Shown: piece by piece, positions 10,003-20,689 of the stretch
Layout: each line of letters opens with the position of its first letter
Position numbering within the stretch: position 1 is the stretch's first letter
From: Mytilus galloprovincialis
Taxonomy: Eukaryota > Mollusca > Bivalvia > Mytilida > Mytilidae
Assembly (NCBI RefSeq): GCF_965363235.1
Contig: NC_134842.1
Location: forward strand, 7,901,112 to 7,965,111
Direction of reading: 5' to 3'
Length of the DNA: 64,000 nucleotides
The notes under the pieces: model-generated
Database searches by the model: none
Seen by the model: only the letters and a program-made list of their open reading frames with translations
What the model was told of the DNA's origin: nothing
Position numbers and translations under genes: made by a program

Positions 10003-10245
10003 GTAGTACGTCGCTAGATTAAAACTGACGAGGAAAGGTAACACACGGCCAGCGAAAGCTCTTTTTTTTTGAGAGCCCAGGTGGTCATGTGGTCTAGCGG
10101 GACGGCTGCAGTGCAGGCGATTTGGTGTCACGATATCACAGTAGCATGGGTTTGAATCCCGGCGAGGGAAGAACCAAAAATTTGCGAAAGCAAATTTACA
10201 GATCTAACATTGTTGGGTTGATGTTTAGACGAGTTGTATATACAT
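10003..10245 (+). mobile_element. tRNA-derived SINE, copy 1
   Basis: Starts with GTAGTACG.CGCTAGATTAAAAC and a leader, then a tRNA-like part. The A box is near GTGGTCTAGCGG and the B box is GGTTTGAATCC (GGTTCGAATCC in the other copies). A GTGTCACGATATCAC segment sits where the variable arm of a class II tRNA would be. It then has a non-tRNA body with AGATCTAACATTGTTGGGTT and GTTTAGACGAGTTG. No clean anticodon stem is visible, so this is a SINE and not a working tRNA gene. Confidence 0.88.
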
Positions 10246-10445
10246 TATGTACACAGCCATGTATCACCATCATTGATGGCGATCCGATGGATACATCTGT
10301 TGTAGAGTTGTCACTGACTCAGACGTACTTATAAATATAATTATTTTCTGTGACTGAATATTACATTAATTTGTAGGATCCTTTACTATAGATAATTTAT
10401 CTGATCTGTAACAATAACATCTTCATGCCTTATATATCATGTACT
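10246..10445 (+). repeat. Spacer shared between the two inverted SINE pairs
   Basis: Lies between SINE copies 1 and 2 and contains ATCATTGATGGCGATCCGAT and GGATCCTTTACTATAGATAA. The same spacer appears reversed at 11756-11954 between copies 3 and 4, so the whole SINE-spacer-SINE unit was copied as a piece. Confidence 0.85.
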
Positions 10446-10701
10446 GTAGTACGCCGCTAGATTAAAACTGACGAGGAAAGGTAACACACGGCCAGCGAAA
10501 GCTCTTTTTTGAGAGCCCAGGTGGTCGTGTGGTCTAGCGGGACGACTGCAGTGCAGGCGATTTGGTGTCACGATATCACAGTAGCATGGGTTCGAATCCC
10601 GGCGAGGGAAGAAAAAAAATTTGCGAAAGCAAATTTACAGATCTAACATTGTTGGGTTGATGTTTAGACGAGTTGTATATATATATATATATATATATAT
10701 A
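10446..10701 (+). mobile_element. tRNA-derived SINE, copy 2
   Basis: Same structure as copy 1 with an intact B box (GGTTCGAATCC) and ending in a (TA)n tract at 10675-10701. The tail suggests that the TA microsatellite is part of, or grew from, the SINE 3' end. Confidence 0.88.
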
Positions 10702-10937
10702 GTATCAAAAAGACTTGGTCCAATAAATGACCCCTGTGGACCCCTGGCTTAACTGAAACGAAATCAGATTTTCACCTTCTAAAACTATTTTTTTCTCTTG
10801 AATATTTACAAAATTGAATCCTGAAATTGAGTGCATGAAATGGAAGCAAGCAAAGAACACTAATCCTGGTTTTTTTTTTATCGTATCTTCATAATGGTTG
10901 ATAAAATCAAAGGACAATTACATTAATAATTTATTAG
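10702..10937. other. No gene seen
   Basis: Sequence between SINE copy 2 and the right inverted arm. An unremarkable 70-codon minus-strand frame is present, without domain or splice support. Confidence 0.5.
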
Positions 10938-11381
10938 TGTGTTCCCGACATCCTTCGATATTCAATGTGTTGCCGACATTTTTTAAAAAATAAGACGTTT
11001 TTCGACCATAATGACGGATATTTGTGTGTAACAAGTATTTTCCCCGAGTACAATAAAGAATGCGGACATGTTAAATTGTTGATAAAGTAGGCGGTTATTG
11101 ATAATCAAGATGTTGTTATGAAAAATTTTCCCGATATCCTGCATGTTTGACCTAATTCCTAAAACTGGTATTTAAGTGTTTGCAAAATTGAGATAACCAA
11201 TAATATTGAGCGATGGCTCATTTATTTTCCTATTTTATATAGTCTTTGGTGGACTATTTTGTATAATCATAACCCTCATATAACTGGCATAATAAGTAAA
11301 ATTCTTACCTTGAAGCGACAAGATGGTGGTCCAATTTCAATCGCCGACGACCTGCGTGATGACGTAGATTCCCCCCTTGAC
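10938..11381 (-). repeat. Right arm of the large inverted repeat
   Basis: Reverse complement of 8735-9335 without the MITE. It begins GTGTTCCCGACATCCTTCG and ends with the GATGACGTAGATTCCCCCC segment. It preserves the empty MITE site near 11330 (complement of GATTGAAATTGGACC). Confidence 0.85.
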
Positions 11382-11514
11382 GACGCTTAATCAGTTATCC
11401 TGAAGAGTCCCAAAGAAAGGATGAAATCGATTGAACTGGAACTGTTAACTTTTTACTTATTTAACTATTTATTTTCTGAATATATATATCTGCACATGTG
11501 AAAATAATTTTTAC

Positions 11515-11755
11515 GTATATATATATATATATATATTCAACTCGTCTAAACATCAACCCAACAATGTTAGATCTGTAAATTTGCTTTCGCAAATTTTTGT
11601 TCTTCCCTCGCCGGATTCGAACCCATGCTACTGTGATATCGTGACACCAAATCGCCTGCACTGCAGCCGTCCCGCTAGACCACACGACTACCTGGGATTT
11701 CGCTGGCCGTGTGTTACCTTTCCTCGTCAGTTTTAATCTAGCGGCGTACTACAGT
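11515..11755 (-). mobile_element. tRNA-derived SINE, copy 3 (inverted)
   Basis: Reverse-oriented SINE with a terminal TA tract at 11515-11535, the partner of copy 2. It lacks part of the leader hairpin (the AGCTCTTTTTTGAGAG stretch is missing) and has one base missing in the B-box flank (ATCCGGCG instead of ATCCCGGCG). Confidence 0.85.
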
Positions 11756-11954
11756 ACATGATATATAAGGCATGAAGATGTTATTGTTACAGATCAGCTA
11801 AATTATCTATAGTAAAGGATCCTAAAAATAAATGTAACATACAGTCACAGAAAATAATTATATTTATACGTACGTCTGAGTCAGTGACAACTCTACAACA
11901 GATGTATCCATCGGATCGCCATCAATGATGGTGATACATGGATGTGTACATAAT
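11756..11954 (-). repeat. Inverted copy of the SINE-pair spacer
   Basis: Reverse complement of 10246-10445, with small differences such as GTACGTATAAATATA against GTACTTATAAATATA. Confidence 0.85.
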
Positions 11955-12178
11955 GTATATACAACTCGTCTAAACATCAACCCAACAATGTTAGATCTGT
12001 AAATTTGCTTTCGCAAATTTTTGGTTCTTCCCTCGCCGGGATTCGAACCCATGCTACTGTGATATCGTGACACCAAATCCCCTGCACTGCAGCCGTCCCG
12101 CTAGACCACACGACCACCTGGGCTCTCAAAAAAGAGCTTTCGCTGGCCGTGTGTTACCTTTCCTCGTCAGTTTTAATC
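11955..12178 (-). mobile_element. tRNA-derived SINE, copy 4 (inverted)
   Basis: Partner of copy 1, with an intact B box (complement GGATTCGAACC) and the leader hairpin. It ends in TTTTAATC followed by a palindromic TA-rich tract. Confidence 0.88.
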
Positions 12179-12245
12179 ATATATATAGACGTAAAAACAT
12201 ACATATATATATATATATATATATATGTTTGTACGTCTATATATA
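12179..12245. repeat. Palindromic TA tract
   Basis: ATATATAGACGTA..ACATACATATATAT pairs with ATATATGTTTGTACGTCTATATAT, so an (AT)n core is flanked by imperfect inverted GACGTA/TACGTC sequence. Confidence 0.85.
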
Positions 12246-12846
12246 TTTATATGCATGTTTATTATGACAAGGGCATAAAAGTTCGTCTTGTCAGAAACAT
12301 ATTGCTCTAAAATGTCTGATATCCTCTAGAAAAGGAAACTTTGTACAAAAACAAATATCAATATATGAGACCTATGTTTTGAATATCTTGCAGTTTGTAA
12401 ACAATTCAATTTAATACTCTACTGTTTTTACTGCATGCAATCCACAACAACCCATATTGATTAAGGTAAAGTATCATGCGTCCGAGGCGGTATTTTTTTA
12501 ATATACTTTCAAAAGAACACTTAAAGCTGATTATTTAAAAGTCAAGTCACCTTTGATTTAGGAAAGAGTAAATATTCTGAGTAACCGTCAATAAAAACAC
12601 TATAAAATAAATGTTGCCAACGATATCGTTCTCTAAGATGAACAAATGACAAAATATATAGCAAACATATAAGAGTGCCTAGCCTAGACAATTTAAATCA
12701 ACAATAGTTTGCCGATAAATTGTCAAAACTCATAAAGATTTTTTAAGTATATACACATCAAGGTTAACAACAAAAACATTCGGAAATCGCATCAAAATAG
12801 TATCGATATCAAGTGCGTTGATATGGTTATCTTCTCCTGCTTCGGT
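12246..12846. other. No gene seen
   Basis: AT-rich DNA without recognisable exon, repeat family or RNA gene. Confidence 0.5.
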
Positions 12847-13076
12847 TTAAAGGTGAAATGCAAAGGTAGAAAAGATTTTTTAGGAAAAGGTGTAAATCGC
12901 AAGAATTTATGTTTAAAATGTTGAAATTTGTATTTATACAATAATTCCAAACCTTGTTGGTACTAAAAATAACAGGTAAATATTGGTGTCGAAAAATACG
13001 GGAAATACCAACCTTGTTTATCTCCCTTTATTTCCTTCTCGCTGTGACGTCATATGAGTCCTTTGTTACATTGGTA
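12847..13076 (+). repeat. Left inverted end of a 6-kb segment
   Basis: TTAAAGGTGAAATGCAAAGG at the outer edge, and TTATCTCCCTTT plus TGACGTCATATG.GTCCTTT further in, recur as reverse complements at 18588-18810. The spacing is similar (173 against 166 bases from the outer edge to TATCTCCCTT). The parts between are diverged. It may be the terminal inverted repeat of a DNA transposon, or two copies of a promoter/5' region in opposite orientation. Confidence 0.65.
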
Positions 13077-13124
13077 TCGAATACATGTGTTAGAACGTAA
13101 AATTGTAAACAACGTTAACCGGCT

Positions 13125-13459
13125 ATGGTGTTTTGTGTTGCATACAACTGTAATACTGGATCAGGTCAGGGATTATGTTTGTTTACATTTCCGAAAGACC
13201 AACAAAGACGAAAGATTTGGACACGAAAGTGAAGAAGCAAATTAAATTTCGTTCAACGGAGCATTCCAGATTATGACCCCAAACACTTTGATTTTGATCA
13301 ATTTGTTATTGATGCAAGGATTGCCTCGTTCATGACATTCACCGTGACCAAATCAGAATAAGACTGAAAGCAAATGTTATGACTTTGTTTAATTATGACA
13401 AGACGGCAGGAACAGACTTCTGCCCTTCCTGCAGGGAGCCAGCCCAAGTATGCATCTAG
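13125..13459 (+). pseudogene. THAP-domain protein remnant
   Basis: The frame from ATG 13125 begins MVFCVAYNCNTG and continues with LFTFPKD and RRKIW. This is the start of a THAP zinc finger (C-x4-C, then the FP and W positions). A TGA at 13230-13232 stops it. Beyond the stop, the same frame reads KHFDFDQFVIDARIA, matching the C-x2-H-F end of the domain except that the Cys position reads Tyr. From 13361, two bases out of frame, RLK..VMTLFNYDKTAG resembles the conserved segment after THAP (usually with AVPTLF). One stop, one lost zinc ligand and one frameshift mark it as a pseudogene. P-type transposases carry an N-terminal THAP domain, so a transposon origin is possible, but no transposase core was seen. 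Confidence 0.75.
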
Positions 13460-14839
13460 AATATAGCCATAGGAAAATGACGGAGATTAGAGGTATCTGC
13501 ATTACAAAATCATATTCGTAAGGCATATTTGGTTCTTAAATTAAAGCAGGGTAGGCATCATTTGTGTTTATAATTTGGTTAGGATTATTTTTATTGAAGC
13601 TCGATATAAATAGACTGGTTTAACTATATTTTAACTTCGAGGCTATAAAATGTTTAGAAGTCATAGTAGACCTGCATAAAATGAATGAACACAAGTTTGT
13701 CACTTGCAGTTACATGTACGACAGAGAAAATACAGACATTTGAAATGTTTTCTAAGACTGATAACAAAATAATGGAAGGTTTGAAAGTCAATCACTGATC
13801 TTTTTCTATAAAAGGGGGCGGGGAGCTTATATATACCAGGGAAACATAAAACCTTCAAAAAATAATTTGCTGATCAATAAATAAATAAGCTTTATTTAGA
13901 GTCGGCATGGTATATAAAACATAGACAAACATAAGCTCTAATGAGCTTTTAACCGACATATAGGTTGCCGTCTGATTTATGCATATATAGTATTAAAAAA
14001 ATAATTTGTTTATAGGTTGCTGTCTCCTTTATGTATATATATAGTATTGTATAAAATATATAAGGGTTCGACGGAACACAGTGTTTCTTTCGCCTACTTT
14101 TGCTGTTAATTGCAGGCTAAACAAAAATGAGGGGGAAAATAATTAAAAAATCCACTTGATTTTATTTTTATATTGTGAGCAGCTTCTGTCCAAGTTTGGT
14201 AAAAACCCAGGATAGTTAATGAATCTAATAAATATTTAAAAACTTGAACTGTAGACTGTATGTAATGTTAACTGGCAAAAACACTAAGTCTATTTTATAA
14301 GTAAAATACGGAGAAAATGGATTCTTTTTAAACAAAATTTACTTCTATATTCTATGTATTCTCTTATGATCATGAGCTGCTGTATCTTGATGCTTCTGTT
14401 CAAGTTTGGTAGAAATCCAGGCCAATTTAAGAAAGTTATTGATATTTTACATGTTTTAAAAACTTTAACCAGAGTGAATATTTGTGGACGACGACGATGC
14501 CGCCGACCGAATGCAGCATCGCTATGTCTCAATTTTTCAACAGAAGTCGAAGGCTCGATAAAAATGATATAAAATGTACTTCACCTACAGTGTACATGTA
14601 CATGTCAGTATAAAACCTTCAATGAGATAAACCTTAACAGAAACAAAACAACAAGGCTGATAGTTTAGTCTTTGATGCATGATTTTTTTTATTAGTTGCA
14701 AGTGGCTTTGAACTAGCTGTCAGATAACTGTGAGTACTCTCAGATCTGTTCATTGTGTCTATTTGTGTCGGGATGTATAAGTACCTGGCCACGTCCACTT
14801 GTATTTTTGTCCATCTGATGTGTTAAGCCTTTTTCAACT
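13460..14839. repeat. Dispersed non-coding repeats, no gene
   Basis: Contains two related segments (14150-14230 and 14385-14470, with CTTCTGT.CAAGTTTGGTA.AAA.CCAGG) and a GACGACGACGATGCCGCCGACCG stretch followed by TCGAAGGCTCGA. I associate these with repeats near mussel gene ends. The open frames across them lack domain support. Confidence 0.5.
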
Positions 14840-15010
14840 GATTTTTATAGTTCGTTCTTTTGTTGTACTGTTATATCACTGTCCTAGGTTAGAGAGGGTT
14901 GGGATCTCGCTAACATGTTTAACCCAGCCACATTATTTATGTTATGTACCTGTCTCAAGTCAGGAGCCTATAATTCAGTAGTTGTCTTTTGTTTATGTCA
15001 TCACATCTTT
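14840..15010 (+). repeat. Dispersed repeat family E, 5' part
   Basis: CACTGTCCTAGGTTAGAGAG, AACATGTTTAACCCAGCCAC and CAAGTCAGGAGCC match the upstream half of the copy at 27565-27960. The 3' half resumes at 15285 after about 275 bases of other sequence, including a poly-C run near 15094-15111. Confidence 0.7.
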
Positions 15011-15284
15011 TTTATATTGTATACAACTATCAAGTCAATTTACAGATTTTAAAATGAGCCTAATCCAACTCTGTATGGCAATCATTAAATAATGCCCCCC
15101 CCCCCCGCCCCCTTTTTCATAAAAAAAGAATAAAAAGAATAATGAAAGAAAAAGAAAAGATAATTGGATTCAGAGATATGAAAGACTTTTTTTATTAGTT
15201 GTCAGTAACTGCCAGTACATTTAGATCAGTAATTAGTCTTTTCGTGGTTGGGATATACATGTACAAGTACCCGGCTACGTCCTC

Positions 15285-15560
15285 TGTGTGTCAGGAGCCT
15301 GAAATTCAGTGGATGTTGTTTGTTAATGTGTTAAATATATTTGTTTTTGGTTGATGTTTTGTACATAATTTAGCCATCAGTTTTCTCTTTTGAATTGTTT
15401 TACATTTGTCAATGGGACCTTCTATAGCTTACTATGTGGTATGGGCTTTGCTCATTGTTGAAGGCTGTACGATGACCTATAGTTGTTAATTTCTATGATA
15501 GTTTGTCTTTTCTGGAGAGTTGTCTTATTGAAAATCATACCAGATCTTCTATTTTTATAA
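15285..15560 (+). repeat. Dispersed repeat family E, 3' part
   Basis: TTCAGTGGATGTTGTTTGTT, GGTATGGGCTTTGCTCATTG and ATGACCTATAGTTGTTAATTT lead to AATCATACCAGATCTTC and a T-rich tail. Confidence 0.8.
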
Positions 15561-18152
15561 TCATTCCAAATTATTTATAGCTTCTCTTGTTTTTGTTCAC
15601 ATGTCTATGACAGTAGTAGATGGGCATTTTGTTTTCTAGTCAGTCACATTAATTCGAAACTGATTAATTAATACATATAGAAATAAGAAGATGAGACATG
15701 ATTTCCAATGAGACATCTCTCCACCAGAGACTAAATGATGCAGAAAGTACATATTATGGTGTTATCATTTAAAAAAATCCATTAGGAGTCTGGCATCCAA
15801 TGAAAGTTGTCCATAATTATTAACCATGCTGAAAGATTCAAGCTATGTTGTTCCTATGCAAATCAAATTGTTTTTTTTCAATTGAACACGACTAATTCTC
15901 TTTTTATTTATTTTTAAAGGTAATGTGCATGAACTTATGGAAGTATCCTTCATATAAAAGTGGCTTAGATATATATTTGTACTGTTATTATGTAGCAGCA
16001 GTTGATAAAAGAATGGCTGAGCCAACTCTACTAGCAGATCAGGCAAACAGACAAGAAAAGGAGACCACTTATAAATAAATTAAACAATGAATAAATGTGA
16101 TAAAATTTTATTATCAATATAGTTAATATAATTTGACTCTTTGTGTGGTCATTAGGGCTATTTAAAGTTTGTTAATTGTTCAGCTTGGAACTGTTCCTTA
16201 TTTTGCAAACAACACGTGCACCTGATGGCAACACAACTCAACTCATATGTTTCTCCTAGTACATGGTAAATCTTCTTTGTGACAAATATCTGTTATTTCT
16301 GAAAACAAAAAACTATTCAGTGAGACATGTGAGAACTTATTTTTAAAATGAAATTTTACAAAGTGTCTTAGTTACTTTTGTTTGGTTGCTGTCCAATATA
16401 TGTATATCCCACATCTCCTTTATTCATACATATTTAGTAGTAAAAATCATATGGTTGTTTATTTACTCTTTTGAAACTTGATAAGGATTTAAAAATCAAG
16501 TACAAAATCTTACTTTAATTATCAACTGTAATCTTATTATAGCTCTAGAATGGAAGTAGTGGAATGGGTGTCAATGAGACAATACATAAGAGGCCAAATG
16601 GCACAGAAATTATATACAAAATTTACATTTACTGGTGCTTCTGAAATACCTGCTGGTATAAAAATCTATGAAAACTGAACATAAATTGCTTTGTATGCAT
16701 CAGTCTCTGTGCCAGTCACAAATAAATGCAAGTGATATTCATTGTTTGTAATTGAATTTGTATGTTAAAACCTAATCACAGAAAATTAATTAACTTCTTG
16801 TCTTTAAATATTAACAATACAACAGTTTGTCATTAGGAGACCAAGAAATGGGAACTTTCCAGAAAACCAGATTCCATACAGGATAATTGACAGGTTTGTG
16901 TTGGCAAAATAAAATAATATAGTTATTTAAGTAGTACAAGTTAGTGTATAATGAGGGGTTACTTGCTACTGGCATAATTAAGCAATGTGATAGTATATCA
17001 ACTTACTCATGAATCATATGATTTGGATTAAATGGATTAGTTCACCCATGTACAATGTATTCATATATTCATAATACAACATGCACAAGAAGGTATGGTT
17101 TGGATTGGACAAAATCAATCAATCAAAAGGGATATAAGTATATCAACTCTGCAAGAGCTTAACCCAATTAACTTGGGCTTTATCATGTACAATGTACATG
17201 TGTCATGTGTATTACAAATGTAATACTATTACAAAGTGCAATTGATTACAAACAAAGCCATGACTTTCCTTAACAAGTTTTCTAAATACTTTGATATTTA
17301 TGAGATGGAGTTTATAGAGAGAATCGCTCTGTTCAAGCAAATTAATAAGCATAAATGCAACAGTCTCTTACTGTAGCAAGTTTGCCATATATGTTGATCA
17401 ATAATCATGTATTGAATTTAAAAAAAAGAGAGAAATATATTTTCTTAATTTATTCCATTCACAACTTAAACAGTTAAAATTAATTTAAAAGAATCAACAT
17501 GATCAAACATGCATCCATCCTCCCCATGTTTTGATATATATACAAGTACATCACACCAGAGACATACACAAATATACATGTATGAAGATATTTCACCAAC
17601 TCATGTATTAAAGTACTGTAAATGTGCAATTTTGTTCAGAATTAGGACTGACTAGTTACTATTTATATAATTTATTTAGAGGTATTCAATAATTCATGAC
17701 ACAAGTTGTCTACATATATAATATATAGTGCACACATGTCATGTAGATTCATTGTACATTACCACACACAATTGCTTTTGTTTATATTACCCACTATATT
17801 GTAATAAATACATTGTACATGTAATGATGTATATCATACAGACAGGGAAGAATTGACAGTATCATTTGAAGACATTTCCATTTCAGGCCTTCTTTTTCAA
17901 TCGAATAAAACAAAATCCCCCCCCCCCCACTTTTTTTTTTATCTCAACTTAGATCAAAGAGGGGTGAGCAGGAGTCTTTGATAATTTTCCTCTTTCCTAA
18001 CTCAATCCAAATTATTCCATCTCCCTACTCCCCCTGATATGCAATTTCGCATATTCCAATTTTACCCCTCCCTCAACAGCTAAAGGTCGCAATGTACATT
18101 AACTGTGTTTACCAATCTACTTATATCAATATTATATGATTACAAAAATTTT
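15561..18152. other. No gene recognised
   Basis: About 2.6 kb of AT-rich sequence inside the 6-kb bracketed segment. It has short mononucleotide runs (poly-C near 17918) and scattered GTACATGTA-like words. No exon, tRNA or known element was recognised on either strand. Confidence 0.5.
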
Positions 18153-18264
18153 GTCCGAGATGACTATGACGTCCAACGGCTGTTTTGCCAGACAAACTGG
18201 GGTCGTGCCGAGGGCCCAAGCTTGTCTGACAAAACAGCCGTTGGATGTTAGAGTAATCTCGGAC
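18153..18264. repeat. Foldback hairpin, about 45-base arms
   Basis: GTCCGAGATGACTATGACGT.. on the left pairs with ..AATCTCGGAC on the right. 39 of 45 positions match, including CCAACGGCTGTTTTG in both arms. The loop of about 22 bases contains GGTCGTGCCGAGGGC. The overlapping open frame is a shadow. Confidence 0.92.
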
Positions 18265-18587
18265 TCACAAAAAGTATGCCTAAATACATTATTTTACTAT
18301 CTAATTTACGCACCATGAGAGATTGTGAAGCCGACAGGCTGTTAAAGATCTATTTCGTTTCCATCTTCACCATCGGATGTAGAAAATGTTGGCTTCTTTA
18401 TCCAGTTACCGATTCGGCACCGGCAATTCTCTGGCTCCGACTTACAGGTTCCTACATGTATGATTGTACTGACATAGTTAGTTTAACTTTGGGAATGTCT
18501 ATCTGTTCACGTTCATCGTCTGTGAATCGATAGTCCATAGTTGTATCGTTGTATTGACGTTCACATATTCGCGGCCATGCTCGTTTG

Positions 18588-18810
18588 TGTACAAAATGAA
18601 AGGACACATATGACGTCACCAGCATTCCGGAACAAAGGGAGATAATCATGTTGCACTTTCCCCGATGAACCATGAAATTACCTGTTTTATATGTATTACG
18701 AGGACACACATATATATGACTACCAATATTTTGTTTAGTATTTATTTTAACCAATTTATTAAAATATGAAACAAAAAAAGTTTTTAAAAACCTTTGCATT
18801 TCACCTTTAA
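18588..18810 (-). repeat. Right inverted end of the 6-kb segment
   Basis: Reverse complement counterpart of 12847-13076: it shows CCTTTGCATTTCACCTTTAA at the outer edge and AAAGGGAGATAA and ATGACGTCACCAGCATTCCGG further in. On the minus strand an open frame downstream (towards 18452) begins near this repeat but has no domain I recognise. Confidence 0.65.
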
Positions 18811-19289
18811 GCGTTCGTGATCAAGGTAAATCTAGAAAAGTTTTTCTGAATCACGAACTGAATATTAAAGATGGTATTTGCATTTACTATATATAACTCC
18901 GTCGATGCAAATGCTGATTAAGGGAGTTCGCTTCTCAGTTTCAAAGTAATTAACTTTTTAAAAGACTAGTTTATATTGATAGGGGATTAATAAAGGAATC
19001 AATAGAGCAAACAAAATATATAGGTCGCCGTGCTCGTTTTCGATAAGCCATTGAAATTTTGGCGGGAAAATATTCTCTCTTGACTTTTCATAGCTTTATC
19101 ATTGACAAGTAAAAGTCCTCAAAAACTATTAAAAAGTAATTAAAATTTTAAAAGACTTTAACAAACAGCTTAAAACTATACATGTAAAAGAATTATTAAG
19201 AGAAAAATTGGGGTCACCAATGGATGAAACCAGAGGATTCCGAAAATCTTACCAAAATTCCAAAACCTGACAAGCCAGCTTCCTTAACT
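18811..19289. other. No gene seen
   Basis: Unassigned AT-rich DNA leading into the minisatellite; TTGAAATTTTGGCGGGAAAA near 19045 is a lone GC-richer spot. Confidence 0.5.
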
Positions 19290-20340
19290 ACGTCAATAAG
19301 TACTAAACATATATTTATCATCAGCTCAATAGTCCGTATATCAGACCTGTCAATAAGTACTAATGATACACTTATCATCAGCTCAATAGTCCGTATATCA
19401 GAGCGGTCAACAAGTACTAAACATACACTTATCATCAGCTCAATAGTCTGTATATCAGACCGGTTAACAAGTACTAAACATATCCTTATCATCAGCTCAA
19501 TAGTCCGTTTATCAGACCGGTCAATAAGTGCTAATCATACACTTATCATCAGCTCAATAGTCCGTTTATTAGACAGGTCAATAAGAACTAAACATACACT
19601 TATCATCAGCTCAATAGTCCGTTTATCAGACCGGTCAACAAGTACTTATCATACACTTATCATCAGCTCAAAAGTCCGTATATTAGACCGGTCAAAAAGT
19701 ACTAAACATACACTTATCATCAGCTCAAAAGTCCGTATATCAGACCGGTCAACAAGTACTAAACATACACTTATCATCAGCTCAATAGTCCGTATATCAG
19801 ACCGGTCAACAAGTACTAAACGTACACTTATATTCAGCTCAATAGTCCGTATATCAGACCAGTCAACTAGAACTAAACATACACTTATCATCAGCTCAAT
19901 AGTCCTTATATCAGACCGGTCAATAAGTACTAAACATACACTTATCATCAGCTCACTAGAACGTATATTAGACCGGTCAATAAATACTAAACATACACTT
20001 ATCATCAGCTCAATAGTCCGTATATCAGACCGGTCAATAAGTGCTAAACATACACTTATCATCAGCTCAATAGTCCGTATATCAGACCGGTCAACAATTG
20101 CTAAACATACACTTATCATCAGCTCAATAGTCCGTATATTAGACCTGTCAACAATTACTAAACATACAATAATTATAAGCTCAATAGTCCGAATATTATA
20201 CCCGTCAACAAGTACTTAACATACACTTATCATCAGCTCAATAGTCTGTATATTACACCGGTCAACAATTGCTAAACATACACGTATCAACATCTCAATA
20301 GACCTTATGTCAGACCGACATGCTGTCTGCAATAGGTAGA
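19290..20340 (+). repeat. 57-bp minisatellite, about 18 units
   Basis: The CAGCTC anchor recurs at 19322, 19379, 19436, 19493, 19550, 19607, 19664, 19721, 19778, 19835, 19892 and onward, always 57 bases apart. There is not one indel over 18 units. Because 57 is a multiple of three and the unit has one stop-free frame per strand, the plus strand stays open for 331 codons (19224-20219) as a 19-residue repeat. Many unit differences change the residue in that frame (ATA/ACA, TCA/TTA, ATA/TTA), so I do not call it a gene. Confidence 0.9.
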
Positions 20341-20413
20341 ACATTTCGCATAACTAAATTTAGAAATTACAAAGAATAAAAGTTTCATTCAACAGGAAAA
20401 CTCGGTCGTAGTT

Positions 20414-20640
20414 GAATTTGCCAATTTAACATTTGTCCTTGTTTGTCATATAGATTCTACCGCAATAATGTACTTTACATTTTTGGCTTTCAAGTATCTG
20501 GGTTTGAGCAAACTTATTGGAGTTTTATCCAGAAACAAAATTTCTATTTGTTGTGGTGCATGCTTCACATTTTTTTATACTTCCAAACGACATTACAAAA
20601 AAAATCAATTTAAAGTAATAAGAGTTATATAAAGTCTTTG
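20414..20640 (+). repeat. Isolated copy of defensin-gene intron sequence
   Basis: Matches 24066-24285 (GAATTTGCCAATTTAA, TCAAGTATCTGGGTTTGAGC, AGAGTTATATAAAGTCTT). This is the intron between the signal and mature exons of the gene at 22.8-25.2 kb. It begins where the block at 7231-8476 stops and ends right at the point where the exon should begin, so the signal exon is missing. Confidence 0.85.
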
Positions 20641-20689
20641 TGTTTATTTTACTTTAATTTTTTTAACTGTCTATACACCGTTCCTTTTA

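Noticed and set aside
10080..10180. Possible functional tRNA gene
   Set aside because: A and B boxes are present but no good acceptor or anticodon stem. The same sequence occurs four times with a SINE body.
18452..18799. 115-codon minus-strand frame as a gene start near the right inverted end
   Set aside because: No domain was recognised, and part of it lies in the inverted repeat itself.
19649..20119. Minus-strand 156-codon repeat protein
   Set aside because: Antisense of the minisatellite; the frame is interrupted between 19493 and 19648 and no start or splice support is present.
19290..20340. CRISPR-like array
   Set aside because: The whole 57-base unit repeats with no unique spacers, and the genome is eukaryotic.
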